This document shows positions 43,607 to 54,100 of a stretch of 64,000 nucleotides of DNA, piece after piece (the stretch's first letter is position 1; every line of letters begins with the position of its first letter). Source of the DNA: Polaribacter reichenbachii (GTDB lineage: Bacteria; Bacteroidota; Bacteroidia; Flavobacteriales; Flavobacteriaceae); assembly GCF_001975665.1 (NCBI RefSeq), contig NZ_CP019419.1:868001-932000 (forward strand), written 5' to 3'. The translations under genes and the position numbers were made by a program. A model generated the notes under the pieces. The model worked only from the letters and a program-made list of their open reading frames with translations, was not told the DNA's origin and did no database searches.

Positions 43607-45239
43607 TTGTTTTAAAATAGCTAAACGAATCAAATTTAGCAATTTTTGAACTTTCTACACTAGAAGAAGTTGCATACATACCAATATAAACACCATTAAA
43701 TCGTTGAGCAACCTCATCTGAAATAAGTGTATAATCTTGTGGTTCACCAATCTTTTTTAATTGATTTATATTTTCGCCATAAAAAAACTGAACTTCTAAA
43801 CCTGTAACTTTAGCAGTTAAAATAACATCTTTATTTTTATAAGGAATTGTTGCTATCGTTTCTGGAGTAAACTTACCTTTATTATTTTCTTGATAAGCTT
43901 TAATTAAAGAAATTCCGTTTTTACCTTTTAATAATTGATAGTTATTTCCATGACGTCTGTAAATTACCAAACCAGCTTTTTCATTTTCCTTTTTAGTTTT
44001 AAAAGAGAGTTTTGTAGATGCTTCATAATTAAAATGACGGGTTCTTTGAGCCACATAAGACGGATTTACGAGTTCTGTAACCATTTCTGGGCGCAATTCA
44101 ATTTCTAAATTACCATCTTTTAAATGATGCCATTTTTTGATAGGAGAACGTAAGAAATTCCATTCTAAACCTAACTCTTTTTCATCAAAATTATCTATAC
44201 TATTTATTTCTGAAACTGGTGTAAAAGGTAAATTTGGTCTTTCTTGCTCTAATTGCAATAATCCTTTAGACGGATTAAAAACAGGAGTTATTCCACTTTC
44301 TTGCTTAGTCATTTTTACTTTAGCTAAAAACGTTTCTCGAGCTAAGGTTACAAATCCTTTGTGATTTCTTTTTGCCAACATTACACTCCACCATTCTCCA
44401 TTTTGCGTTTGTACTAAATCTGCGTGGCCTGTTTGCCCAATAGGATGTGTTTTTTCTAAATGACGATGTGTTAAAACAGGATTTGCGTGATTTGGAACAT
44501 AAGGTCCCCACAAATTTTTACTATTAAAAACTGTAATTGCGTGATATTCTCCTGTACCACCTTCGCCAATTAACAATAAATATTCACCATCAATTTTAAA
44601 TAAATGAGGACCTTCTGCCCAACGTGCATTAGCTGCGTGACCATACGTAAGTTGTTTTTTATCACCTAATAAAACGCCTTTATCTGGATCTATTTCTTGC
44701 ATCCAAATGCCATTTTTACCAGGCCATTCTTTTTGAGTGCCATCAATAATACCTGCACCTGTATAATAGCATCTGCGATCATCATCCCAAAAAAGAGAAG
44801 GATCAATACCATAAGCATCTTTAATATACATAGGATTACTCCAAGGACCTTCTGGTTTTTTAGCAGTAATAATAAAATTACCTTTCTGGCCAACCATTGT
44901 TGTGATAATATAGAATTTACCATTATTATAACGAATGGTAGGTGCAAAAATTCCGTTAGAATTTCTTAATCCTTTTTCATAGACAATTTGGGTTTCACGA
45001 TGTAAACCATATCCTATTTTTTCCCAATTTACTAAATCTTTACTTTTATGAATTGGCAAACCTGGATACCATTCAAAACTAGAATTTACCATATAATAAG
45101 TATCGCCAACTCTACAAATTGATGGATCTGGATAAAACCCAGATAAAATAGGATTTTGGAAAGTTTCAGGAATAGTTTGCCCTAATAAATTACCACAAAT
45201 TAGAAGTGAAAAAAGGAATTTTATGGCTTTAAAAGTCAT
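43599..45239 (-). CDS. GH43 family glycosidase (beta-xylosidase / arabinofuranosidase type)
   Basis: 546 residues with a signal peptide (FKAIKFLFSLLICGNLLGQ). Five-bladed propeller: the base aspartate in SGFYPDPSICRV, the pKa-modulating aspartate in YGIDPSLFW, and the acid glutamate in WAEGPHLF. A C-terminal beta-sandwich from about residue 345 (LEWNFLRSPIKKWHHL..) is that of two-domain GH43 xylosidases. Substrate could be xylo- or arabino-oligosaccharides from algal xylan or side chains. Not agar-specific, so it hints at a second sugar. Confidence 0.88.
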   Translation of the reverse strand: MTFKAIKFLFSLLICGNLLGQTIPETFQNPILSGFYPDPSICRVGDTYYMVNSSFEWYPGLPIHKSKDLVNWEKIGYGLHRETQIVYEKGLRNSNGIFAPTIRYNNGKFYIITTMVGQKGNFIITAKKPEGPWSNPMYIKDAYGIDPSLFWDDDRRCYYTGAGIIDGTQKEWPGKNGIWMQEIDPDKGVLLGDKKQLTYGHAANARWAEGPHLFKIDGEYLLLIGEGGTGEYHAITVFNSKNLWGPYVPNHANPVLTHRHLEKTHPIGQTGHADLVQTQNGEWWSVMLAKRNHKGFVTLARETFLAKVKMTKQESGITPVFNPSKGLLQLEQERPNLPFTPVSEINSIDNFDEKELGLEWNFLRSPIKKWHHLKDGNLEIELRPEMVTELVNPSYVAQRTRHFNYEASTKLSFKTKKENEKAGLVIYRRHGNNYQLLKGKNGISLIKAYQENNKGKFTPETIATIPYKNKDVILTAKVTGLEVQFFYGENINQLKKIGEPQDYTLISDEVAQRFNGVYIGMYATSSSVESSKIAKFDSFSYFKTNE

Positions 45240-45254
45240 CGTATAAAAAGTTAT

Positions 45255-46598
45255 TTAGGGTTGTAATAACAACCAATTTAAGTTTACAATTTTAGTAGCA
45301 CCCCAAACCGATTTAAAAACTACAGTAATATCTTTTATCCCTTTAGGAGATTCTAACAATTCAGTTTCTATAGTTTGCCACTTGTTCCAACCACCAGTAT
45401 AATTTACAGGAAAAGTTGCAATTAATTTTCCATTAGCACCACCAACTCTTACTTCGAAAGCTCCATTTCTTTGACCACTTGCAACTCTAGCTTGTATTTT
45501 CTTTGCAGAACCATCACCAAAATCTACACCATTAAAACGAACATTACTCATCATTTTAGTTTCTGTAACCATCCATCCATTGGGTTCATTACCACCAACA
45601 AAACTGGTTTCTGCATTGTAAATATCATTATATCTATCTACTTGAATAGTATCACCAACCTGCGGATTACCAATTCCTCTTAATGTTGGTATAACTTTCT
45701 TAATGCTACCATCCTTTTTAAAATGCATATAATCTGCTCTCATAGAACGTAATTTACTGTAACCACTTACACTCCACCAATGATAAAAAAGCGTCCATTT
45801 TCCTTTGTATTTTACAACAGAATGATGATTGGTACCATTTTCGATATTATCCATAATTTTACCACTATACACATATGGGCCTAGAGGTTTTTTACTCATT
45901 GCATAACCAATAGTATACCCTTCATCAGCAAAAACGTGTGCAAAAGTTAGATAGTAATTACCATTATATTTAAAAGGAAAAGGACCTTCTACATAACCTG
46001 CAGGAATACCTTGAATTTGAATTGCTTCGCCCTCAATTTCTTTCATATTCTTGTTTAGTTTAGCTCCTTTAATGGTTTTACCACCTGCAAAGAAAATATA
46101 ACCTTCTCCATCATCATCGATCATTAAACCTGGGTCTATACCATCAATACCCTTAATATAATCTTTTTCCCATTGAAAAGGTCCTGTAGGATTATTTGAA
46201 ACACCAACACCAATTCTTCTAAATGAAGAACCATCTTTTGGTGGGGCAGGATAGTAATAATAATATTTACCATCTCTTTCTATACAATCTGGCGCCCACA
46301 TTCCGTAAGAATTTTTCTTTCCCCAAGGCACATCATTTTGATCTAAAACAACACCATAATCTCTCCAAGTATTTCCTTTTTCTAAAGAAAAAATATGATA
46401 ATCTGGCATACAAAAACGAGGTGCATCTATACCTTTTGGAGGCACAACATCGTGAGAAGGATAAATGTATAATTTATCATTAAAAACACGTGCAGTTGGG
46501 TCTGCTGTATGAATGTGAGTTACTAATGGGTTTTGAGCTTTTAACCCTATCATCAAAAAGAAAAAAATAAGGCTTAGAATTCTGTTTTTTACCATCAT
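45255..46598 (-). CDS. GH43 family glycosidase with C-terminal CBM
   Basis: 447 residues, signal peptide ILSLIFFFLMIGLKAQ. Catalytic triad candidates: HTADPTARVF (base), DGIDPGLMID (modulator) and YVEGPFPF (acid). The middle contains NHHSVVKYKGKWTLFYH, typical of the GH43 propeller. The last about 130 residues (IQVDRYNDIYNAETSFVGG...TIETELLESPKGIKDITVVFKS) form a CBM6-like beta-sandwich. Located between the FN3 lipoprotein and the other GH43; together they form one transcription unit with the beta-helix gene. Confidence 0.88.
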   Translation of the reverse strand: MMVKNRILSLIFFFLMIGLKAQNPLVTHIHTADPTARVFNDKLYIYPSHDVVPPKGIDAPRFCMPDYHIFSLEKGNTWRDYGVVLDQNDVPWGKKNSYGMWAPDCIERDGKYYYYYPAPPKDGSSFRRIGVGVSNNPTGPFQWEKDYIKGIDGIDPGLMIDDDGEGYIFFAGGKTIKGAKLNKNMKEIEGEAIQIQGIPAGYVEGPFPFKYNGNYYLTFAHVFADEGYTIGYAMSKKPLGPYVYSGKIMDNIENGTNHHSVVKYKGKWTLFYHWWSVSGYSKLRSMRADYMHFKKDGSIKKVIPTLRGIGNPQVGDTIQVDRYNDIYNAETSFVGGNEPNGWMVTETKMMSNVRFNGVDFGDGSAKKIQARVASGQRNGAFEVRVGGANGKLIATFPVNYTGGWNKWQTIETELLESPKGIKDITVVFKSVWGATKIVNLNWLLLQP

Positions 46599-46622
46599 TT
46601 TAAATTTAAGAAATCTGTTTTA

Positions 46623-47321
46623 TTAATTTGTTCTGAATTCAAAAACCGGAGATTCTGAATTGTTACCAAAACTGTCTTTTGTAACTACTTTCCAGTAATA
46701 TACTTTTCCGCTTTCTAAAGACAGGTTATTCATTGTTGTGCTTGAGGTAGTTCCTTTTAATTCTGTTGGCGGATTTGTTGTTGATAAGTAAACATCATAT
46801 TCATCTATATCTCCATCAATGTCGCTACCTGTCCATTCTATAGTTGTAGAAATATCTACAGAACTTCCCATTGCTGGACTTACCAAATCTGCTGGAAAAG
46901 GTGCATAATTTTGCACTCCATCTCCTGCATTAAAAAATTTCCAAGTATCGCTTGTTGTATCTGCAGCACCATTAGATTTTGCAGTTACAGACCAAGAATA
47001 AGGCACGCCTCTTAATAAAGCTGTTTCTATATTTGTGTTCGATGAAATAAGACTTTTCACAGAATTATCGTCTAAATTTGTAATTTTTATGGAATAACTA
47101 TCTGCATTTTCGGCTGTATTCCATTCAAAATACACTTTACTTTCTTGTTCAGAAATAACATTACCTTGGTTACACTCAGCATTATTAATAGGTAAAACTA
47201 GAACTGCTTTTCCTAAGGTTACAACATCTGGTCCACCTTCACTATCTCCACCTCCACAACTTACTAAAGTGATTGCAAAAAGAGCTATAAAAATATTTTT
47301 GATAGATTTTATAGTTATCAT
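46623..47321 (-). CDS. FN3-type lipoprotein
   Basis: 232 residues with lipoprotein signal IFIALFAITLVSCGGG. Two fibronectin III-like repeats are visible: VYFEWNTAENADSYSIKITN and TIEWTGSDIDGDIDEYDVYLS, each ending in a Y-W-V pattern (YSWSVTAKS, YYWKVVTKD). It overlaps the beta-helix gene by 4 bp. No catalytic residues seen; a surface anchoring or glycan-binding role is likely but unproven. Confidence 0.75.
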   Translation of the reverse strand: MITIKSIKNIFIALFAITLVSCGGGDSEGGPDVVTLGKAVLVLPINNAECNQGNVISEQESKVYFEWNTAENADSYSIKITNLDDNSVKSLISSNTNIETALLRGVPYSWSVTAKSNGAADTTSDTWKFFNAGDGVQNYAPFPADLVSPAMGSSVDISTTIEWTGSDIDGDIDEYDVYLSTTNPPTELKGTTSSTTMNNLSLESGKVYYWKVVTKDSFGNNSESPVFEFRTN

Positions 47322-50050
47322 TGTTTTATAATTTTAAAATTTGAATTCATATTATTACCAGTAACTTTTACAAAATATACACCAGCAGAAAGTTGATTAG
47401 TAGCCACTAAAATATTTCTATTTTGAAGTTGAAAGCTTTTTTGTAAAACAATTTTACCTGTTGATGACATTACTTGATACGACACATTTTTAGTTTGATT
47501 TTCTGGAAATGCAATCGTGAAATTTTCTTTTACAATTGATGGATACACCAAGATTTCATCTAACAAAATAACTTTTTCTTGAAAATTACCTTGACAATCT
47601 TTATCCGTAGAAACTTTAATATTATTCTCTCCTGTTTTTAAAGGAAGCGTAATATTTTCTTGATCTGTAACTGTAATAACTCCGTTTAAATTAATTCTAT
47701 ACAACTCACTACCAGTAAGATTTAAAGCGATACTTTTTTGATTTTCATTTACTTTAGCAGCAACAGACAAATCTTCTGGAGCTGTAATTATAATATTATA
47801 ACACTGTTTGTAATTAGCATCTGCATCTGTTGTGATACAAAGTGTATAATTACCAGAGGTTAAATTCGTAAACTCAACATCAGAAGTAAAAGTTTGCGAC
47901 ATACTTGTACCTTCTATAGTTGCTGTAAATGTTAATGAATTTTCTTTGGATGTAATTGCTATACTTCCATTATCGCTAGAAGCACAAGTTTCTCCTTTTG
48001 TTAAGACTGTAAAATTATCTGCTGCAATTGTAAAAATTGCACAACCATCTGCGTTTACAGTTGTATTTCTTGGTGTATCAGGACATAAATCTAAGCTATC
48101 TACAACTCCGTCTAAATCTTTATCATCTGCAGGTAAATCTGAACATACTTCACCAGGCAAACCATAACAACCTAAATCTGCTGGTCCATAAGTAGGATCC
48201 CAATCTGTACCAGCAACCCAATTTTCGCCACCAAATTCGTAAGCGCCAACATCTGGATGATCACCTAAAAAACCATCAGTAATACCCGTAATTTCTCTCC
48301 CTTTATCTATAGGTTCTGAATCTGAATTTAAAGTAAAATCTCCTTGACTTACATTGGCAAAAACATCCGAAGAAACAACAAGGTTATTTTGTTTGTCAGA
48401 TTCTGGTTCCCAGTTATTATCGCTTCCTAAATTATTCCATACTTTTACATTGGTAAAAGATGTACCCTCTTTATGCCAAGCACCCATTACTTCTGAGCCA
48501 TTCCATAAAGTATTGTTGTAAATTTCTAAATCTTTACCATTCCAATTTATTTGAATGTTTGTCCATTCTGTGTTCCAGACTACATTATGATGCACTTTAA
48601 AACTTTCTGCATCGTTGTCTAAATAAATTCCTGCAGCTTTGTTAAGATCTCCTCTAGAATAATTATCGTGAAACCAATTGTGATGAATTTCTGTATTTTC
48701 CTGTTTACCAACTGTGTAAAAAAGTGCACAATCATCAGCAATTAAATTACTTCTAGAAATATCATTATATGCAATTTCGTTATTTGTACCACTATAATTT
48801 ATACCATCTCTACCACCTTTGCTAACTTGGTTATTTATAAATTTAGAATTGTGCATACCTCTTAAAACAACAGGAGCATCATAAGAACCTAAAGTATTAA
48901 AATCGTGTATTAAATTATTTTTGATAGTATGATAATTCCCTCTAACATTAATACCAGTTGCAGAACCGTAAGCAATTTCGCATTTTTCTATGGTGTTGTT
49001 AGAACCTTCCATTTTTATGGCTGCAACACCAGTGTTAAAACCAGTTACTATACCTTGAGTGTAAGCACCATAAAAAGAAGAAATACCATATAAAACATTG
49101 TTAGTTGTGTTAGAATTTGTTGTCCATCTTGTATCATCTTCTAAAGTTATACCTCCACCAAAAACAGCTAAATTTCTTACTTCTATGTATTTTTTATGTT
49201 TTAGGTTAATGGTTTCGTTTCTCCTTCTCATTTTAACATCTCCATCTGCAGGAGCTGCACCACTTGGTAATTGCACAAAAAGTTCTTTTGTTGATGGATT
49301 AAAATACCATTCATTTTGATAATCTAAAGCGCCTTTTACACCTTCTAAATAAAAATCTCCAAAATCTGCAGGAGCGTGAAACGTACGAATCCAATCTGGG
49401 TTTTTATCTAAATTAAAATTTACTCTACCACTAGAACTGCTTGTAATTTTGGCTTTCCAAGCAATCCAACCAGAGCCAGGTTTATCACCATAAAACCATA
49501 CAGCACCATCTGTCCAGTTTATATTTGGTATAGAACTTTCTGTTAAGTAAGCATTGTTGATAACATCTGAAGCACTACCTCCAGAATTTCTTAAAGAGTT
49601 TAATGCAAAAGCATCTTGATCTGTTTTATTAGGCCATCTTGCCAAATCTAATGCAGTTTCTTGATGCATTACAAAATTCTGTTGCCCTAAAGAAGTAAAA
49701 GGAATTGTTGTTTTATAAATAGCACCACTATCTTGAGACCAACCAGAAAGAGATTCCATTGCAGAAATTATGACTCTTTCTCCTGGATACGATTGAAATA
49801 TAATTGGGTTACCTGCTGTACCAGAATTTGCTGGCGCTAATGTTTCTTCGTAAGTACCTTCTCTTATATAAACTACATCTCCTGCAACTGCAATACTTGC
49901 TGCTTTAGAAATGGTAAGCAATGGACTTTCTATTGTACCTGAGTTAGAATCATCTCCATTTTTAGCTACATAAATATCTGTTGCGTTTATATGCAAACAG
50001 AATTGTAGTAAAAGAATTAATATTAAATTTTTGTAGTTTTTTAAAATCAT
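47318..50050 (-). CDS. Right-handed parallel beta-helix T9SS-secreted protein
   Basis: 910 residues. Signal peptide 1-23; then DIYVAKNGDDSNSGTIESPL, the opening typical of polysaccharide-active parallel beta-helices (DUF1565/GH120-like entry), followed by coils with repeated NxI/NNxI pattern to about residue 590 (NNTIEKCEIAYGSA, IKNNLIHDFN, IHHNWFHDN). A short calcium-binding TSP3 segment (DKDLDGVVDSLDLCPD) lies at about residue 645, then an Ig-like region and a T9SS C-terminal sorting domain ending in MNSNFKIIKQ. It may be a GH120-type beta-xylosidase or a lyase; the catalytic residues could not be fixed. It leads the GH43 operon behind operator candidate 5. Confidence 0.8.
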   Translation of the reverse strand: MILKNYKNLILILLLQFCLHINATDIYVAKNGDDSNSGTIESPLLTISKAASIAVAGDVVYIREGTYEETLAPANSGTAGNPIIFQSYPGERVIISAMESLSGWSQDSGAIYKTTIPFTSLGQQNFVMHQETALDLARWPNKTDQDAFALNSLRNSGGSASDVINNAYLTESSIPNINWTDGAVWFYGDKPGSGWIAWKAKITSSSSGRVNFNLDKNPDWIRTFHAPADFGDFYLEGVKGALDYQNEWYFNPSTKELFVQLPSGAAPADGDVKMRRRNETINLKHKKYIEVRNLAVFGGGITLEDDTRWTTNSNTTNNVLYGISSFYGAYTQGIVTGFNTGVAAIKMEGSNNTIEKCEIAYGSATGINVRGNYHTIKNNLIHDFNTLGSYDAPVVLRGMHNSKFINNQVSKGGRDGINYSGTNNEIAYNDISRSNLIADDCALFYTVGKQENTEIHHNWFHDNYSRGDLNKAAGIYLDNDAESFKVHHNVVWNTEWTNIQINWNGKDLEIYNNTLWNGSEVMGAWHKEGTSFTNVKVWNNLGSDNNWEPESDKQNNLVVSSDVFANVSQGDFTLNSDSEPIDKGREITGITDGFLGDHPDVGAYEFGGENWVAGTDWDPTYGPADLGCYGLPGEVCSDLPADDKDLDGVVDSLDLCPDTPRNTTVNADGCAIFTIAADNFTVLTKGETCASSDNGSIAITSKENSLTFTATIEGTSMSQTFTSDVEFTNLTSGNYTLCITTDADANYKQCYNIIITAPEDLSVAAKVNENQKSIALNLTGSELYRINLNGVITVTDQENITLPLKTGENNIKVSTDKDCQGNFQEKVILLDEILVYPSIVKENFTIAFPENQTKNVSYQVMSSTGKIVLQKSFQLQNRNILVATNQLSAGVYFVKVTGNNMNSNFKIIKQ

Positions 50051-50120
50051 AATTTACTTTTTATTTTATAGGAAAACCTCTAATCACAAATTTAAAGTAG
50101 AATAAAATTGATGTTTAAAA

Positions 50121-50147
50121 CAAATGGATTATAGAATAGAACGAATG
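50121..50147 (+). promoter_or_regulatory. Candidate HTCS operator 5 (beta-helix/GH43 operon)
   Basis: CAAATG-N15-CGAATG, 21-bp period. The left half CAAATGGATTAT closely matches CATATGGATAAT of the susC site. It begins 71 bp upstream of the beta-helix start at 50050. Confidence 0.55.
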
Positions 50148-50241
50148 TGTTTTACCTTGTTTTAAAGGGAATTTCTACGGATAAAATCACTAAAAATTCT
50201 ATTTTAATTGATAGTAAAAAATCAATTTAATTACTGATCAT

Positions 50242-50272
50242 AAAAAAAACTCGGAATCTAAATTCCGAGTTT
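50242..50272 (-). terminator. Intrinsic terminator of the T9SS gene (50300)
   Basis: AACTCGGAAT / ATTCCGAGTT stem with a four-base loop; on the minus strand it is followed by eight T residues. Confidence 0.9.
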
Positions 50273-50299
50273 CGATAATTAACAAATGATAAAATTTAC

Positions 50300-51058
50300 T
50301 TATTGCTTAACAATCTTTCTTAAAAGACCATTATTACTTTTTAATATATAGATACCACTATTTAACTCAGAAATATCTATGGTAGAATTTACATTCTTAA
50401 ATCTTTTTACTTCTTGACCAATTGCATTGTAAACTGAAAATGCTGTTGCTGTTTCTAAACCAGAAATATTAATTTTACCTGTTGTTGGGTTAGGAAAAAG
50501 TTTAACATCTTTTAAAAATTCTTCGTCTATACTAGCTGTTGTACTTGGATCTACGTGAATAAAACTAGCAGCAGGAATAGTTGGTGTAAAATTAACATCT
50601 ACTGCAGGTTCTGTTATCCAAGATAAATCTGCCCAAGTTTGATTTCTTACTGTAAACCTTAATTCATAATAATAAGTTGTAAAACCTGTAGGAGCAGGAT
50701 TTGGATCTGCTGCTAAAAGCTCTTCGTTTGTCATTAAATTTCCATCTCCATTTACAATAGCAGCTGGTAAAGATTCTATTGTTATGGTTGATGTTAAATC
50801 TGTACCTGCAGGTAATGGATCTTTATTAAAATCAGAATCTCTCCATTGTTGAGACCAAACTCCACCAGAAACTGTCCATAAAGTAACCTCTACTGCACCT
50901 GCAGCAATTTCTACATCTGAAGTGTAAGTAATAGATACATCTAATGCATTAGATGCATTATAAACTTCATCTTTAACAGTAAATGCTAAAGCATCTTGTG
51001 CATAATTAATTGTTGAGCTTGCTACTATTACAAGTAATAAAAGTAATTTTTTCATCAT
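50300..51058 (-). CDS. Small T9SS type A sorting-domain protein
   Basis: 252 residues. Signal peptide KLLLLLVIVASSTINYAQ; a beta-rich domain of about 150 residues (FTVKDEVYNASNALDVSITY, TTYYYELRFTVRNQTW); a T9SS C-terminal sorting domain (LKDVKLFPNPTTGKINISG... IYILKSNNGLLRKIVKQ). It has no catalytic signature and may be a secreted surface binding or adhesion protein. It is a single-gene unit with its own terminator and operator candidate 6. Confidence 0.82.
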   Translation of the reverse strand: MMKKLLLLLVIVASSTINYAQDALAFTVKDEVYNASNALDVSITYTSDVEIAAGAVEVTLWTVSGGVWSQQWRDSDFNKDPLPAGTDLTSTITIESLPAAIVNGDGNLMTNEELLAADPNPAPTGFTTYYYELRFTVRNQTWADLSWITEPAVDVNFTPTIPAASFIHVDPSTTASIDEEFLKDVKLFPNPTTGKINISGLETATAFSVYNAIGQEVKRFKNVNSTIDISELNSGIYILKSNNGLLRKIVKQ

Positions 51059-51120
51059 ATAAGAATTTAGTTAAGTTAATACCTAGCCAAATTATCTAGA
51101 AAAGCAATATTCATTTTATT

Positions 51121-51147
51121 TTTATGGTTTTTAAGCTATTACATATG
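51121..51147 (+). promoter_or_regulatory. Candidate HTCS operator 6 (T9SS protein)
   Basis: TTTATG-N15-CATATG, 21-bp period, continuing GTTAAAAAC. It starts 63 bp upstream of the start codon at 51058. Confidence 0.45.
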
Positions 51148-51155
51148 GTTAAAAA

Positions 51156-54100
51156 CTATTTTTCTTCAAATATTTTTAATATATCGTTGTTAATAGCGGT
51201 TAAAATGCCTGTTTTACCTTTTGCTAATTTTATTTTTTGAATGTCTTTTACATTAAAAGGAACTTTAAAACCACTTTTTAAGTAGTTAATACTTTTAAAT
51301 TCACCATTTGTTGTACCCAACATTAATAATCCTAAAGATGCATCTGCTCTTGTAGTTTCTACTTCTACCTCAAATTTATTCCCAGCAATTAAAATATCTT
51401 TAATTCCGTCTTTATTAAAATCTTCAACTACTATTCCATTAATTACAGATAACTGTGCTTGAGCTGATAATTTTATCAATCTTAATTTACCATTTTCATT
51501 TTTTAAAATAACACTTGCAAACTCTTTAACTTCGTAAGTAAGGCCTTCCTTTTCTTTATCACCTATAATTTCGTGAATGTCTGCACTTGCAAATTCTTGA
51601 TAGGTTTTAAATTTTTTAGAAATATTAGGCATTTGCTGACTGGTACATTGTTTACCTCTAATTGGTACTTCTCTGTTTTTATAATGTTTTGCTAAGAAAA
51701 TATCATTTGTACCATTTTTATCGAAATCGTTGGCATATACTTTAAATGGTTTTTCTTCGGATGCTGAAAATTTATAATTTAAACCTAAATTACCAATTAC
51801 AAAATCAGTATCTCCATCATTATCTATATCTGTTGCGACTATTTTATTCCACCAACCACTGGTATTTTCTAATCCATATTTAGAAGTAACATTTTTAAAC
51901 GTATTGTTCTCTAGTTTAAAAACGGTTATTGGCATCCACTCACCCACTACAATTAACTCGTTATTTTTGTTACCATCAATATCTGCCCAAACAGCAGAAG
52001 TTACCATACCAATATTTAAAAGTTCTGGGGCAATAGTTTTTGTAACATCTATAAATTTACCTTTTTGATTTTCTAATAAAAAACTTTTTGGTGCATAAGG
52101 ATAAGTTTTAGGAATTAGTCTACCACCTACAAAAAGATCTAAATCTCCATCAGCATCAAAATCTAAAGGTATTACTACAGAACCACTTTCGTTTAAAGTT
52201 GGTAAATTATTCGATTTTGTAAAACCTCCTTTTCCGTTATTGATATACAATCTATCTTGTAAAATTGGTGAATGCACATCAAACTCATTGCCTCCACTTA
52301 CTACAAATAAATCTAAATCATTATCTCCATCAGCATCAAAAAAAGTTGCACCAACATCTTCGTGTTTGGCATCAGAATTAAAAACAGATTGCTTTTTTTC
52401 TATGAATTTTCCTCTTGTGTTTTGCAAATAAATTTGTCCACTTTGATTGCTGGCACCACCAACAAAGAAATCTTCTAAACCATCATTATTTACATCAGCA
52501 ACTGTTAAACAAGGTCCGTTTTGAGATAATTTATGCGGAATTAAAATTTGATCTTTAAAATCGTCATAAATATTTTCTTTATGAACAAATGGCTTTTTAA
52601 ATGTGGATGCAGTTACCTCTTTAAAAATTGTTTTTGATTCTATTTTATTTTTATTGATGATTTTAGCATCAGCATATTCAATTTTTAACAATTGATTTAC
52701 CGCTACATTTTCTAAAATATTTTCTTTTCCATCTGGCCAAAGCACAGTAATTTTATCAATAGTATTTATTTTCCCTAAACCAAAATGCACCAAAGGTTCT
52801 ACTGATGATAAATAACCCCTAACTGTTTTAAATTGATGAAATTGCTGCTGATTATTATAGTTAATCGTAATTTTTGCTCCTAAACCCGTATTGTTTTTTT
52901 CAGGACCATTTAGCTTAATTTTTATGTAATTGTTCTTTAATTTTTCTGACGTGTTTTTATAAATAAAAGCTTCGTCGTTTATATTATTTACAACCAAATC
53001 TAAATCGCCATCATTATCAAAATCGGCAACAGCAGCTCCGTTAGAAAAACTATTATGTGCAACTCCCCATTCTTCAATTTTCTTTGTAAAAGTTAAATCG
53101 CCATTATTTTTATAAATGTAATTGGGGATTTTGTTTTCTTTAAAAAGATTGGTAATATATTTTGCATTTTGTTCATTTGTATTTTTACGCGCTTGCGGAC
53201 TTTGCATAAAAGCTCTGAATTTAGCATTTGCATCTTTGTCCCAAATATCACGTCTAAAGCCATTGGTAATGTACAAATCTCTATAACCATCATTATCAAA
53301 ATCACTACCTAAACAAGCCCAACTCCAATCTGTTTTAGAGATTCCTGCATATTGACTAACATCACTAAAAACTCCATTTCCTCTATTAAGTTGCAATTGA
53401 TTGTGCATATATTGATAATGAAATCCGTTTGAAGTCATATCCTTAAACAACTTTGTGTTCATAGATGCCATTGTAGTTTTAGAACGTTCATAATCTTCTG
53501 GTAACATTTCTAATTGCATAATATCTTCGAAACCATCATTATTAAAATCTACAATATCTACACCCATTGCATAAAATGGAATGTGATTAAAACGCTTTGT
53601 TAGTTCATCTTTAAACGTTTTATTACCTTGATTTATGTACAAATAATCTCGCTCTAAATAATCGTTAGCCACAAAAACATCTGTTTTATTATCGTTGTTA
53701 ATGTCTGTAGTTACAATGCCTAAACCATAACCAAAATTATTTTTGATACCTGCTTTTAAACCTATTTCTTTAAATTTACCATTTACATTTTCGTAGATTT
53801 TATCTCTAAATAAATCGTCTTGTTTTTTCTTGCCTGCTAAAACTTGTTGATAGCCCATAAAAAAACGATTTGGTCTGTTTGTGAGGTACATATCTAAATC
53901 GTTATCATTATCCATATCAAAAAAAGATGCCATTAAAGAATAACCTTTATCAGCTAAACCATAAGCTTTGGCTTGTTCTTTAAAAGTTAAATCGCCTTGA
54001 TTTATAAAAAGCAAGTTGGTTCTATCTTCATCTTTATCACTATTACCACCTCTACACACATAAATATCTTGATAACCATCTCCATTTACATCTGCCATAA

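Noticed and set aside
44690..44969. Frames on both strands inside the GH43 gene
   Set aside because: Low-complexity translations lying within a well-supported coding sequence.
50281..50290. AACAAATGAT as a further HTCS half-site
   Set aside because: No partner hexamer 21 bp to either side and it lies just after a gene end.
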